Source: Vulcanisaeta sp. JCM 14467 (lineage in GTDB: Archaea > Thermoproteota > Thermoprotei > Thermoproteales > Thermocladiaceae). From it: a stretch of DNA of 64,000 nucleotides. Made by a program: the position numbers and the translations under genes. The notes below the pieces were generated by a model. It did not search any database and had not been told where the DNA came from. It saw only the letters and a list, made by a program, of their open reading frames with translations. How positions within the stretch are numbered: position 1 is the stretch's first letter; the number at the start of each line of letters is the position of its first letter. Below are positions 9,623 to 19,264 of the stretch, piece by piece. The stretch covers positions 21,576 to 85,575 of the forward strand of contig NZ_BBDM01000012.1 of the NCBI RefSeq assembly GCF_001316245.1, in the 5' to 3' direction.

Positions 9623-10222
9623 TTAGCTCATTACCTTGGCTATGTAGGCTATGTAATTTCCTGACTTAGCCAACCTCTCAACAATGTCATAATTACTATA
9701 GAGGATCTCCTCAAACCTGGACCTCAACTTCTTCGGCACAACAATCTGCAGTAAACCGCCGGGTTTTAGGTGTTCTTTAGCCTCGATTATTAACCTCCTA
9801 TTTATGTCGAGGCCTGCCGTTATTGGTGGGTTGGAGATTATCGTGTTGAATTTTTCACCCTCGACGGCGCTGTATAGGTCACTAACCCTAACCTCCGCAT
9901 TACTCACCTTATTGATCTTTATGTTTATGGCGGCTAACTTAACCGCGAGTTTGTTTATGTCTACCATGACAACCCTACCCCTAGGCGCCAACTTAGCCGC
10001 CACAATGCCGAGAACCCCATAGCCACAGCCCATGTCTAGTATGTCCCAGTCATTCATAATGACCATGTTCTCAGCCAACAACCTAGTCCCAGCATCCACG
10101 TCCTCGCTCGAGAAAACGCCCGGCGCCAGTACGAAGGTTAGTGGAAATCCCCTAATTATGGTGCGTATCCTCCTGATCCTCATCTCCTTAAAGACGGGCT
10201 CCCTATCGTAGTAATGCATCAA
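9623..10222 (-). CDS. Class I SAM-dependent methyltransferase (RsmC/MTS-like)
   Basis: 199-residue methyltransferase. The SAM-binding motif DMGCGYGVLG lies near residue 61 and the catalytic NPPI near residue 129. NPP[FYI] is typical of enzymes methylating exocyclic or ring nitrogen atoms of rRNA bases. The small single-domain form matches the archaeal 'MTS' family related to RsmC, so a ribosomal RNA (m2G) target is likely but not shown. It is divergent from the EamA transporter and separated from it by about 90 nt, so the two may share a promoter region. Confidence 0.8.
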   Translation of the reverse strand: MMHYYDREPVFKEMRIRRIRTIIRGFPLTFVLAPGVFSSEDVDAGTRLLAENMVIMNDWDILDMGCGYGVLGIVAAKLAPRGRVVMVDINKLAVKLAAINIKINKVSNAEVRVSDLYSAVEGEKFNTIISNPPITAGLDINRRLIIEAKEHLKPGGLLQIVVPKKLRSRFEEILYSNYDIVERLAKSGNYIAYIAKVMS

Positions 10223-10284
10223 CTCTTCAAGCCCCTCCTAGGATGAAGTCCCTTTTATCCCTTATTATTTCCCAGGAAGAACGG

Positions 10285-10292
10285 TTTTTAAG
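10285..10292 (+). promoter_or_regulatory. TATA box deciding the start of the EamA gene
   Basis: TTTTTAAG lies about 27 nt before ATG 10315. It falls inside the longer open frame that begins at 10243, which argues for the downstream start. Confidence 0.5.
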
Positions 10293-10314
10293 CAAACATG
10301 GCTTGGCTGTGGTG

Positions 10315-11169
10315 ATGAGGAAATCACTATTCATTGGTTACCTATTGATTTACGTATTCTCGGCATCACTTAATTACTTCTTTGTCAAGTTCGGCCTTAG
10401 GTACTCGACACCGTTGGGCTACATGGCCATTAGATATGCAATAGCCGGAGCCCTACTCGCCATAGCCGCGGCGTTAATTAGCGGGAAGTACTACGTGATA
10501 TTGAATAAGGACCTCGCCCTCCTGAGCCTATTCTCTTCATTAAGCACGGCGCTCTGGGCCTATGGACTACTTTATATTGACCCGGGTTCATCAGCCATCT
10601 TTGGATATACAATGCCGTTATTCGCAATACCATTGTCCATCGTATTAATACATGAACAGCCAAGAACACTCAATGTCATTGGTGCAACCATAGGCTTTGT
10701 GGGCGTTATTATTTATGGCGTATCCTCAATAATGAGGGGCGTCTCCCTGATTGGTGCCTTGCTTACGGTGATTAACGCCATATTCTGGGCCCTATATAGT
10801 ATATACTTCAAGAAGCTGGGTAATAATAATGGGCTTATTGTCGTATCCAACATGTTCATAGTGGGATCACTAATACTCGCAGTGATGGGATTATTAATTG
10901 ATGGCCCTCAATCATTCACAAGCATTAAGTGGGTACCTGGGTTTATCGGTAATTTACTGGGCACCTCCGTGGTCGGCGGCGCTGTCCTATTCCTCGTCTG
11001 GTACCTACTCGTTAATTCCATAGGCGTTGCCAACTCAACACCATACATATTCACGGTACCCGCACTGACTCTCGTGCTTAATTACCTAATAATGGGTATT
11101 CAACCAACAATCCCCGAGATCATTGGCTCTGTAATCATGTTTATCGGTATATACCTCGCCTCGGCATAG
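10315..11169 (+). CDS. EamA/DMT-family transporter
   Basis: Integral membrane protein with about ten hydrophobic helices in two repeated EamA halves, family of drug/metabolite (often amino acid or metabolite efflux) transporters. The helical repeat signature NYFFVKFG...PLGYMAIRYAIAG sits in the first half and a matching block near residue 150 in the second. I place the start at ATG 10315 (or the adjoining GTG 10312) because a TATA box lies 25 nt before it. The frame upstream to 10243 would add a charged, atypical leader. The substrate is unknown. Confidence 0.8.
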   Translation: MRKSLFIGYLLIYVFSASLNYFFVKFGLRYSTPLGYMAIRYAIAGALLAIAAALISGKYYVILNKDLALLSLFSSLSTALWAYGLLYIDPGSSAIFGYTMPLFAIPLSIVLIHEQPRTLNVIGATIGFVGVIIYGVSSIMRGVSLIGALLTVINAIFWALYSIYFKKLGNNNGLIVVSNMFIVGSLILAVMGLLIDGPQSFTSIKWVPGFIGNLLGTSVVGGAVLFLVWYLLVNSIGVANSTPYIFTVPALTLVLNYLIMGIQPTIPEIIGSVIMFIGIYLASA

Positions 11170-11225
11170 CCGTGGCCCACGGGTATACTAAAATTTTTAA
11201 GTAATTGGCTTAAGCGTGTTCTTGC

Positions 11226-11705
11226 ATGGTCACATTAACAAGGTCTAAACAACCGAGGAAGCAGAGGAAGGCGCTATTCAACGCACCACTCCATGTTAGG
11301 CATAGGCTAATGACTGCTAGGCTAAGTGAGGATCTCCAGAGGCAATACGGCGTTAAGAGACTGCCAGTTAGGAAGGGTGATACCGTTTTGATACTCAGGG
11401 GTGACTTCAAGGGCGTTAGGGGTAAGGTCGTTGAGGTTGATCTTAGGAAGATGAGGATCTACGTTGAGAATGCTACCCTGAAGAAGCCCAGTGGTGAGAC
11501 TGTTTACTACCCAATACACCCGTCCAAGGTCATGATCGTCGAGCTTGACACAAGTGATAAGAGGAGGCTTGAGGCCATTGAGAGGGCTAGGAAGCAGCGT
11601 GAGGAGTACCTTAAGAGGCTTGAGGAGGCTAAGGAGGCTAAGGCCCTGAGGAAGCCCGAGGTAATAGTAGTTGGTCAGGGTGGTGGCGGTGAACAAAAGC
11701 AGTAG
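11226..11705 (+). CDS. rpl24p: 50S ribosomal protein L24 (uL24)
   Basis: 159 residues. Archaeal uL24 with a basic N-terminus ([20 protein letters not shown]), the conserved [20 protein letters not shown] motif at about residues 48-70 and a long helical, charged C-terminal tail. It binds 23S rRNA near the tunnel exit. A TATA-like TTTTTAAG (about 11190) sits 30 nt upstream. It is followed 36 nt later by S4e, the common archaeal order; the rest of the ribosomal operon is not in this window. Confidence 0.95.
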   Translation: MVTLTRSKQPRKQRKALFNAPLHVRHRLMTARLSEDLQRQYGVKRLPVRKGDTVLILRGDFKGVRGKVVEVDLRKMRIYVENATLKKPSGETVYYPIHPSKVMIVELDTSDKRRLEAIERARKQREEYLKRLEEAKEAKALRKPEVIVVGQGGGGEQKQ

Positions 11706-11741
11706 TAAGCCTTTAAATGGGGTTTTCCACGGTGATGTCTA

Positions 11742-12470
11742 ATGCCCAGTAGGCACTTGAGACGTTACCAAGCGCCTGAGTGGTGGCCAATATCGACTAA
11801 GGAGGCCGTTTGGGTCGTTAGGCCAAGCCCTGGACCGCACCCACTGGCTAAGTCATTACCACTTGGATTGCTCGTGAGGGATGTCCTTAGGTACGCGAAG
11901 ACTCTCAGGGAGGCTAGGTACGTGATTGGTAAGGGGTTGATAAAGGTTGATGGTAGGGTCAGGAGGGATTATAAGTACCCGGTCGGTCTCATGGACGTTG
12001 TCGAGATCGTGCCAACCAACGAGGTTTACCGGATAGTCCCACACCCAATTAAGTTCCTGTGGCCAGTACCCATAAGTCAGGAGGAGGCTAGGTATAAGCT
12101 TTGTAGAATTGAGAATAAGACAATGGTGAAGGGCGGCCAGATACAGCTTAATCTGCATGATGGCAGGAACATACAGCTACCCTATGAGGAGGGGAGTAAG
12201 TACGATACGCTCGACACGGTGCTCATAGACATAGTTGAGAACAAGATCGTGGACCACGTCAAGCTCGAACTAAACTCGTTGGGGCTTATCGTTGATGGTA
12301 AGAACGTGGGTTACCACGGCAAGATAACCGAGATAATACAGACCTACAGGAAGAGAGAGTCCATTGCGAAAATAATCACTAGTGATGGCAAGGAGGTCAG
12401 GACAATAATGAATTATCTATTCACGGTCGGCAGAGATAAACCTTTGATAAAGATAACGGAGGATCAATAA
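11742..12470 (+). CDS. rps4e: 30S ribosomal protein S4e (eS4)
   Basis: 242 residues, the full archaeal eS4 length. The N-terminal block HLRRYQAPEWWPI is diagnostic. An S4 RNA-binding domain follows (about 43-100), then the central eS4 domain and a C-terminal KOW-like part (NVGYHGKITEI). Binds 16S rRNA. Probably co-transcribed with L24. Intact, in contrast to many nearby genes. Confidence 0.96.
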   Translation: MPSRHLRRYQAPEWWPISTKEAVWVVRPSPGPHPLAKSLPLGLLVRDVLRYAKTLREARYVIGKGLIKVDGRVRRDYKYPVGLMDVVEIVPTNEVYRIVPHPIKFLWPVPISQEEARYKLCRIENKTMVKGGQIQLNLHDGRNIQLPYEEGSKYDTLDTVLIDIVENKIVDHVKLELNSLGLIVDGKNVGYHGKITEIIQTYRKRESIAKIITSDGKEVRTIMNYLFTVGRDKPLIKITEDQ

Positions 12471-12557
12471 CTAATTTCCTGTTCGGGTTCTCATAAGTCC
12501 TTGATTTAGAATCCGAAAATTAATAAGTATATTAGGGATTATGGAGACTAAACATGT

Positions 12558-13951
12558 ATGGCGAACATGGACAAGTTATCGAAGTGTGTCGAACTACTTA
12601 GGTCAGAACCCTTAATGATTATTGGTAGTAATACTATGGGAGACTCATGTATTGAAATACCATTACCGACAAGAGACTTTGGATCTCACTTCTTAGATAC
12701 TGGGCTTATGGGTAAGGCAATGGAGAGTATTGGGTTTTTCTTTAATGGAAAGGCAAAGGTTGTTTTCTCAGGTTCTACTGGGAGTATAAGATGCGTATTA
12801 ACGGCCTATGGACTATACTCTCGACAATTTAAGAAAGCCCGTGTTATTGCTGTTTCCCCATTTCATAAATCCATTGTTGATTCCATGTTCTTAATACTCA
12901 ATGGTAGAGAGGATATTAATATTAGGTATGTTGGACCAAGTGATGAAGATTATTTAATAGATTACGATATGCTAATCCAGCCAGGAATCTTTAGGATTAA
13001 GCATTATATCAATAACGATAACTATGATAATACATTAATTATAATTACATCACCTACCTATGGAGGTGTTTATATTAACGATGATTATGTAAATGCGATT
13101 AAGACACTTTTAGGAGATAATGCTCTTATCTTTATTGATAATGCGTGGGGCCTTGGGAAGCCAAATATTGAGATGTTCGATGTACTTGTTAGAAGTAGCC
13201 ATAAGGTTGATGGTGGTCCACGCCCAATATCATTAATAATAAGCAGAAATGACGAGTTCTGGAATTACATAAGAATTGCATATTCAATGTTAGAATCAAC
13301 ATCACCATTAGTATGCTCATTATTTGAAACAGAACGTATTTATAGAATACATAAAAAAATGCGACCTCGCCGGTATTTTAAGAGAACTTGGAATTAGATT
13401 CATTGATTCGTTAAAAGATAATGGCCTTAAAGTCCTTGATCGCGTAAATAGAGAGGGATTTTTCATTGATCCAGTGCAAATAAATATCAATACTGGAAGT
13501 AAGAATGGTTATGATGTTCATAATATATTGCTACGGCACGGCATAATACCCGTAAGGGCCGGACCTAGGGCCATTGAGATATTAATTAGCATTGATTTGC
13601 TACGGAAATACTATGATAATCCGTATCTAATTAATGAGGTGAGTAATGTAATAGCAGGCGCAATTGATAATGCTGAACGCAGAGAAATTGAACCGGTATT
13701 TAATTATAACTATGATATTGAGGAGGATGTAACTGGTATTTTAAATAGACGAAAAATAAAATTTGTAGATATTAATGAATCCCTAGACGCCATAGCCGCT
13801 GCGCCGTTAGTCCCATACCCACCTGGTGTACCTGTGGTAATTCCAGGAGCAGTAATAACAAAAAAATGTTTTAGAATATATTAAGTCAATACGAACATTA
13901 GGAGGATACGTAATCAATGTTATTGATAATAAGATACCGATTTACGAATAA
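12558..13951 (+). CDS. Orn/Lys/Arg decarboxylase-family PLP enzyme (2 frameshifts)
   Basis: Group III (fold-type I) PLP-dependent enzyme of the Orn/Lys/Arg decarboxylase family. Visible features: FSGSTGSIRCVLTA for cofactor phosphate binding, SPTYGGVYIN, FIDNAWG with the PLP-ring Asp, SSHKVDGG with the Schiff-base Lys near residue 220, and the family C-terminal block PLVPYPPGVPVVIPGA. Two A7 runs (about 13360 and 13860-13866) break the frame. Reading each as A6 restores ETERIYRIHKKCDLAG and VITKNVLEYIKSIRTLGGYV up to the stop at 13949-13951. It sits at the edge of the H4MPT island, so a role there (amine precursor of methanofuran) is possible but only inferred; polyamine synthesis is the alternative. 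Confidence 0.75.
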
Positions 13952-13966
13952 TCATTGTTTAAATCA

Positions 13967-14975
13967 TTAATTAGAGTATTGAATGATTGCTCCCCTATTT
14001 CGTGCTTTCGTAACGAAATACAACATGTCATATCCTTTTTTCTCAATGTCTTTTCTTACGTTAGATAAAACCTTCATTGCTTGCCGTTGTCCCTTGATAA
14101 TACCATATGCTGTTGGGCCCCAACTACTTTGTCCTGCACCGTAGGCACCATGCCTTAAGAGGGATTTTATTACGAACTCGGTTTCGTCACAGCAATATAT
14201 GCCACCCTGATATTTAGAGAAATATTGACCAACGAGTGCCTGTATTTTCGTTAATGCATTTCCAAATGTCTTAATATCATTCATGGTAATTGAGGGTATT
14301 AAATATAATAGTAGTAATTTGTATAATTCATATTTTAATTCCTTAGGGAGGGAGCTTGGCACATCCATTGCCTTTCTTTCTGCCAATTCATCAAGCCCAA
14401 TCCTTTGCTTAGGTATGAACACTAGAAAGTACCAATCATTAGGCACTTTAACCCTAAATATTGGATAGGGTAAATCATTTATGCTCTTAGGAAGTTCTAC
14501 GCGCGTACTATTAAGCGGTAAGCGTCTACCTGAATCAACTATAAAACCTCCTCGCTCAAATGATGCAATACCTATACCCGAATCTCTGCCTCTACCGAGT
14601 ATTACTGCTAATTCCCTAATTTTAATCTGCTTATTCAGCAGTCTCATTATTGCGGCACCAATAGCTAAACTCATTTGCGTAGTAGAGCCTAAACCAACAT
14701 GCCTAGGGATTGCCTCCGTAATATTTATTTTAAGTCCAGGTAGTTCCTTATTTACTGAATCACGTACTTTCTTAATGACATTATCAATTATATCATTCAC
14801 CTCAATATCTGTTTTATTTACAATAATTAATTGAGAATCCTTCAATATACTCACTGTAATGCTTATCTTAGGTACTTCAATACTAACGCCTATGCTTCCA
14901 TAAGCTATATTATCCTCTAAAAAAATTATAAAAACCGAGGTGCAGCCTCGCTGATGCTTCAACAACGACCTCCAT
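13967..14975 (-). CDS. mptG: Beta-ribofuranosylaminobenzene 5'-phosphate synthase (RFAP synthase)
   Basis: Committed step of H4MPT biosynthesis: condenses 4-hydroxybenzoate or 4-aminobenzoate with phosphoribosyl pyrophosphate, releasing CO2 and PPi. GHMP-kinase-like fold: PRHVGLGSTTQMSLAIG near residue 95, RDSGIGIASFERGGFIVD, and the C-terminal HGAYGAGQSSWGPTAYG. The true start is ATG 14975 (MEVVVEASARLHLGFYNF). A T7 run in the sense strand (A7 at about 14919-14925) shifts the frame, and T6 joins it to LEDNIAYGSIGVSIE. Followed upstream in the same orientation by the pterin-binding protein with an 18-nt gap, so the two form an operon for the arylamine end of H4MPT. Confidence 0.88.
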
Positions 14976-14993
14976 AACTTTAATAATAAATCC

Positions 14994-16572
14994 TCACTTA
15001 TTCACCTTTATATATTTAAGCTGTTTAAATAATGGTCTTTCCTGAACGTACTCCTTACCCAGCATCAACGCTGCCTCAGCCTTTGCAAGTTCCTCACCTA
15101 AATATAATGCATGAGATATTTCTGAGACCAAGCCTCTAGCCGCTATCTCATGTCTAACGACCTTAGCGCTTCTGCCCCTAATCAAAATTCTACCCTTTTT
15201 ACCAATATATAATGCATTTATTAAGTGATTTTTATGATCAACATAAATCTTAAACAAGCCTAATGGATCAAACCTAAACTGCCTTTCCTCCCCAAATGCA
15301 TTTATTACCTCATTATAGGGCTCATTAATTTCAATACCTGCCCTCCTCTTATCCTTTAGTACGAGCATCGATACTCCTAAATTCTTAGGCGGTGACTCCC
15401 TATACTTTGCTATGGCCGCCATTTGAGATGCCACCTTAAGCTCAAGTACGGATCCTCTGGCCTTTTGGCTCTTCTCAACCGTAAATACTATGCTCGCCCC
15501 CACCTCCTGCGCCAACATTGTCATTATGGCATTCACACCAATACTATCGGCATCAATGAGTTCGGTCACATTACCTATACCCATGAACAGTGGTACGTTG
15601 GGCATTACCTCCTTAAACCTGTAATAGGCGATTAACGATTTAAAGGTTGAGAAGGGTGGATCCAAAATGGCGTCAGCTATGACTTTCCTAAATCCCACAT
15701 TTCTGGCTTTATTTACTGTTTCGACCAAATACTTAACCCTTGAATCAGGGTCTTGCGGAATTAAACCGGTATTGGGGTTTCTAGGAACGACCACTATAGC
15801 TACGTCTTTATCGATATTACTAACCTTGTCGATATTCATTAAGTCAATGTTTACTATCATATCTGCGCCCGCATTATCCGCAGCCCTAATCTCGCTGGGT
15901 ATTGATGAGTCCACGGCAATTGGTACGTCAAAATTCTCCTTAAGTTTCCTCGTGAGCTCATAAACTATCAGGGTGAGGGTTAAGCGCCTCGAAGCCTATA
16001 GCCACTAAGTCAGCGCCTGATTCCACATAGTACTTAGCCCTTTCTAATACCTCATCAAGACTGAATAAATGCGCCTCAAAGACCTCCGCCATTACCCTAA
16101 TGGGTGGTGGATTTAATGGTATTCTTACCTTATCCACGGATATACTGTTCGAATCATTTAGTGATGCCTCGATCTTTAGCAATATGTCCCTGGCCATGTT
16201 CTCTGCGGAGTTCTGCATTACCTCATCGGCAGGTACATCAGGTGATAATACCTCATCGAGTTTCCTTAGCTTTAGTATTTCCGTTAAGCCGTAGGCATCC
16301 AGCGTACCCTTCAATGCCTTTATCCCCACAGTTTCCTCAATAACTTTACCAGACCCCATTGTTAGACCCGGCAGTAATATATAGTCGTAATCGCCACTCC
16401 TCACCCTAGCCACATCCCTTAAGTACTTCGCCACGTACTCCGTGGTTAAAAACGCGGCTATCGATACGGGCATCGTCAAGATATCTACTGTGTGTTCGCT
16501 CTTTATTTCAGAAACGACCTTCTTTACGATTGGTTCAGCCAATCTCCCAGTTATTATAAGTATTTTTGCCAT
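14994..16572 (-). CDS. Dihydropteroate synthase-related protein (DUF6513 + pterin-binding domain), frameshifted
   Basis: Two-domain protein found with H4MPT synthesis genes in archaea and methylotrophs. The N-terminal part (residues 1-200, IIITGRLAEP...) is the DUF6513-type domain. The C-terminal half is a DHPS-like TIM barrel (VDSSIPSEI, ADMIVNIDLM, MGIGNVTELIDADS). It is the likely candidate for joining the pterin to the RFAP arylamine. The frame breaks at about 15961 after NPHPDS. Removing one T from TTT gives HPDSYELTRKLKENFDVPIAVDS. It shares an operon with RFAP synthase and is divergent from the flavoprotein at 16635. The function is inferred from family context and not biochemically certain. 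Confidence 0.82.
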
Positions 16573-16634
16573 ATTTAGTTGCTGCTGAACTTTATAATAT
16601 AGACTTTTATAAGTAAATTTGTTTGCTATTTTTA

Positions 16635-17393
16635 ATGAGTTTACGCATTGCGTGGGTTATTACTGGTGGAGGTTCTCACCTTAGGGAATTAACTGAAGAG
16701 ATATTACGATTAAAGAGGATGTATGGTATAAAGGTAACGCTATTTTTAACGAAGTGGGGTTATGAAGTATCGAGGCTCTTTGGTGTTCTTCCTAAGTTAA
16801 AGGTAATTGCGCCAGGTAAATACTACGAGGAATTTCTCGTGGAGGATGATGGTGTATACTATATTGGGCGACTAAACCTGGGCAGGTATAAAGTGGTTAT
16901 TATTGCACCAGCTACATCAAACACAATCGCTAAGATGGTTTGCGGCATTGCCGACTCCATAGCATCGACGGTTTTCGCACAAGCTCAAAAGAGTAATGTA
17001 CCCGTGATAGTGATGCCAACAGATATGCCTGGTGAGGATGGCCTTATGGAGACAGAGATACCATGCTCAATAAATAGGGACGTGTGCATGGAGTACAATT
17101 GCAATGTTTGCATACCAATGGCTAAATGCCCAGTTAAGGCGATTGAGTTAGTTGATGGGTATCCCAGGATAAACTATAAGTCGTGCATTGGCTGCGAGGT
17201 CTGTAGTCGATCATGCCCATACAACGCAGTAACCTGCTGGGAGAAGGTTAAGCTATATCCAAGGGATCTCGATGTGGAAAATATAAATAAGTTATCAAAG
17301 ATGAAAAACGTAATAGTAGTCTCAAAACCACAAGAAATAATATCAATACTGAAGGATTTGATAATGAACAATCAAGGAAAGTCTGAGACATAA
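16635..17393 (+). CDS. Flavoprotein with two ferredoxin clusters, dihydromethanopterin reductase (acceptor)-like
   Basis: About 252 residues. The N-terminal flavodoxin-like HFCD/flavoprotein domain (RIAWVITGGGSHLRE, APATSNTIAKMVCGIADS, VIVMPTDMPG) is followed by a bacterial-type ferredoxin module with two [4Fe-4S] motifs: CNVCIPMAKCP and CIGCEVCSRSCP at about residues 155-200. This domain order matches DmrX/archaeoflavoprotein relatives that reduce dihydromethanopterin to H4MPT. ATG 16635 is chosen because TTTTATAAG at about 16608 lies 25 nt upstream; the open frame from TTG 16623 would precede the transcript. Its place in the H4MPT island supports the call. Confidence 0.72.
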   Translation: MSLRIAWVITGGGSHLRELTEEILRLKRMYGIKVTLFLTKWGYEVSRLFGVLPKLKVIAPGKYYEEFLVEDDGVYYIGRLNLGRYKVVIIAPATSNTIAKMVCGIADSIASTVFAQAQKSNVPVIVMPTDMPGEDGLMETEIPCSINRDVCMEYNCNVCIPMAKCPVKAIELVDGYPRINYKSCIGCEVCSRSCPYNAVTCWEKVKLYPRDLDVENINKLSKMKNVIVVSKPQEIISILKDLIMNNQGKSET

Positions 17394-17432
17394 AAATAAA
17401 GGCAAACTTACTCATAGATTTAATAAACCCTT

Positions 17433-18344
17433 ATGATAGATTTAATGTGTAAAAGGGATGATACAAGAAATAGAAAGCTCCGTATAGTGGTGAAGCTTTA
17501 TAGAAAGCCGTTCACTTATTGGTATCCAGGTACTGACGCAATAAGTAAGTTAATACGCGCATATGGTAAGGTAGCAGATAATGGAGATTTCTTAGTCATT
17601 AGTGAGAAGGCATTGGCCATAGCGTATGGATATGTATATGATGAAAGCTTAGTAAAGGCTGATGAAATTACGTATGCCTTAACGTTCATCCTTAATAAGT
17701 ATGTGTGGGGGTATTTATTAAGTAGGTACATTGGCATAAAAACACGGCAATTATTACTAAGTACACCAATTAATGTTATGGCTAGGCATAAAAAGCTAGC
17801 GTTGAGGTATGGCGGATTTAAACATTTTATTAAGCCTGTATCTGAGGCAGGGATTGATGCAAAGAACCTACCATATCAATATGTTGCATTACCATTAAAT
17901 GACGCCAATAAAATCGCGCAGAAGATTTATCAGGAGTTTTTATTACGTGGTAAGAGAATTAATGTTTTGATAATAGATACTGATCGTGCATTTAAACCTA
18001 AGCGATTAAGTGGTATTGTATTCTCCACACGGAAATCATTTATAAAAGGCATAATTGATTTGGGCGGGTTTGGCTATATGATCGGCAGGGCATTTCCAAG
18101 GCTCTTTAAGGTTTATCCCACACCCGTGGCTTACTACGGCGATCGTATAAGCCTTATTACCATTCTCAAAATCAGTAAAATAGCAAGAAAGATTATTGGC
18201 GAAGGATTTGGATTAAACGTGTATGACATGTTATCCAAGCTAAATAAGAAGAGCTTTGAGGAGGTGACATGGACTGATATGAGCAAGATAATGCATTATC
18301 CAGCAGTATTGATAAAGGTAATTAAGGTAATTAATCAATGCTGA
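17433..18344 (+). CDS. CofE-like gamma-glutamyl ligase family protein
   Basis: 303 residues. Weak but consistent similarity to the F420-0:glutamate ligase (CofE) family: GKVADNGDFLVISEKALAIAYGYV in the position of CofE's metal-binding start, and VLIIDTDRAF...TPVAYYGDR in the second half. No other F420 gene is visible here, and the island's dehydrogenase is the NAD(P)-type MtdB, so F420 may not be the substrate. Adding glutamates to H4MPT or methanofuran is an attractive alternative, as inference only. It starts 40 nt after the flavoprotein, probably in the same transcript, and ends 6 nt before a convergent gene. Confidence 0.5.
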   Translation: MIDLMCKRDDTRNRKLRIVVKLYRKPFTYWYPGTDAISKLIRAYGKVADNGDFLVISEKALAIAYGYVYDESLVKADEITYALTFILNKYVWGYLLSRYIGIKTRQLLLSTPINVMARHKKLALRYGGFKHFIKPVSEAGIDAKNLPYQYVALPLNDANKIAQKIYQEFLLRGKRINVLIIDTDRAFKPKRLSGIVFSTRKSFIKGIIDLGGFGYMIGRAFPRLFKVYPTPVAYYGDRISLITILKISKIARKIIGEGFGLNVYDMLSKLNKKSFEEVTWTDMSKIMHYPAVLIKVIKVINQC

Positions 18345-18349
18345 GACAT

Positions 18350-19229
18350 TTAATAATTAATGTCCACAATACTAACTTTACATTCAGGGTTATCTAGCGA
18401 TAAGTAGGTCTCTCCTGACACATAACGCTCAACCCTACAGCTAGAGAGGAATAGCTCAGTATTTACTGGTATTTCGCTAAATCTCATTCTCTGGCTCTTA
18501 ATTAGTACTGCACCACCGCTACCTAATGCCTCATAGATATATGGCATTATGATTGGAGACAGGGCTTGGGTGATCCTGACCTTACCTGTGTAATAACTAA
18601 TGTATGAGATAGGCCTTATTTCAGTATTTTGCTTACAAGATACAACCCTAATACTATATACCAACTTATCCCTATACACGCCCTCAAGGACTACGCCTAA
18701 GTAGCTCATTCCTCGTGATTGGATCCGTACCGCTGAAATCCTTAGATTCAATATGGTGCTCGGTAATCCCATCTTCGCGTAAATCCTTAAGTACATCATA
18801 GATCCTAAGTCCCTCCCGTACATCCCTAATTATTAAGTCCAGATCTCTGGGCTTAATTGAGACTAGACTAGAAACTAAGTAACTACCTGTTAAGCCAACA
18901 TCTTCTGAATTAAGGGCGCCTATCTCATTGAGGAATTCATTGATTATATTTGGTAGTGATGGCCATAACGACCTATTAAATGGATCTAAAATACTGTCAA
19001 TAGCATATCGAGGGATTACGGGGACCTCCATCTTTAGGCCATCAATATATTTAACAAGCCCCAACCTCCTCGCAATATCTAAGCCGTGGATGGGATCTTT
19101 TACCTTACTACCATCCTTAAAGTAACGCGGATACGCTATAAATCCATTAATGGGGTGCTCACAACCCTTAACCATCCATAGGGTATCCCTATGTAGTAAT
19201 ACGTATCCCTCAATTACCTGGTCAAGCAT
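18350..19229 (-). CDS. Nucleotidyltransferase-domain protein, paralogue 1 (frameshifted)
   Basis: About 293 residues with a minimal nucleotidyltransferase core, GLTGSYL...PRDLDLIIRD (GS and DxD, residues about 113-135), embedded in conserved unknown domains. It resembles the protein at 32420-33508 in layout: start GYVLL.../GMIFCVVGN..., GS-x-DxD core, the LLRR/LLTR...GVYR/GIYR block, and a beta-rich C-terminus. One extra C near 18690 breaks the frame; removing it yields LLRRSLEGVYRDKLVYSIRVV. The reaction is unknown. Both copies sit inside the H4MPT island, suggesting a role in cofactor synthesis, but that is inference only. Confidence 0.6.
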
Positions 19230-19264
19230 TTTAAAACAATAAATTAAATACGCAGGTTTAAGCC

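Noticed and set aside
10243..10314. Upstream start of the EamA transporter
   Set aside because: The TATA element lies inside this stretch and fits transcription from about 10312, so the extra 24 residues are probably untranslated.
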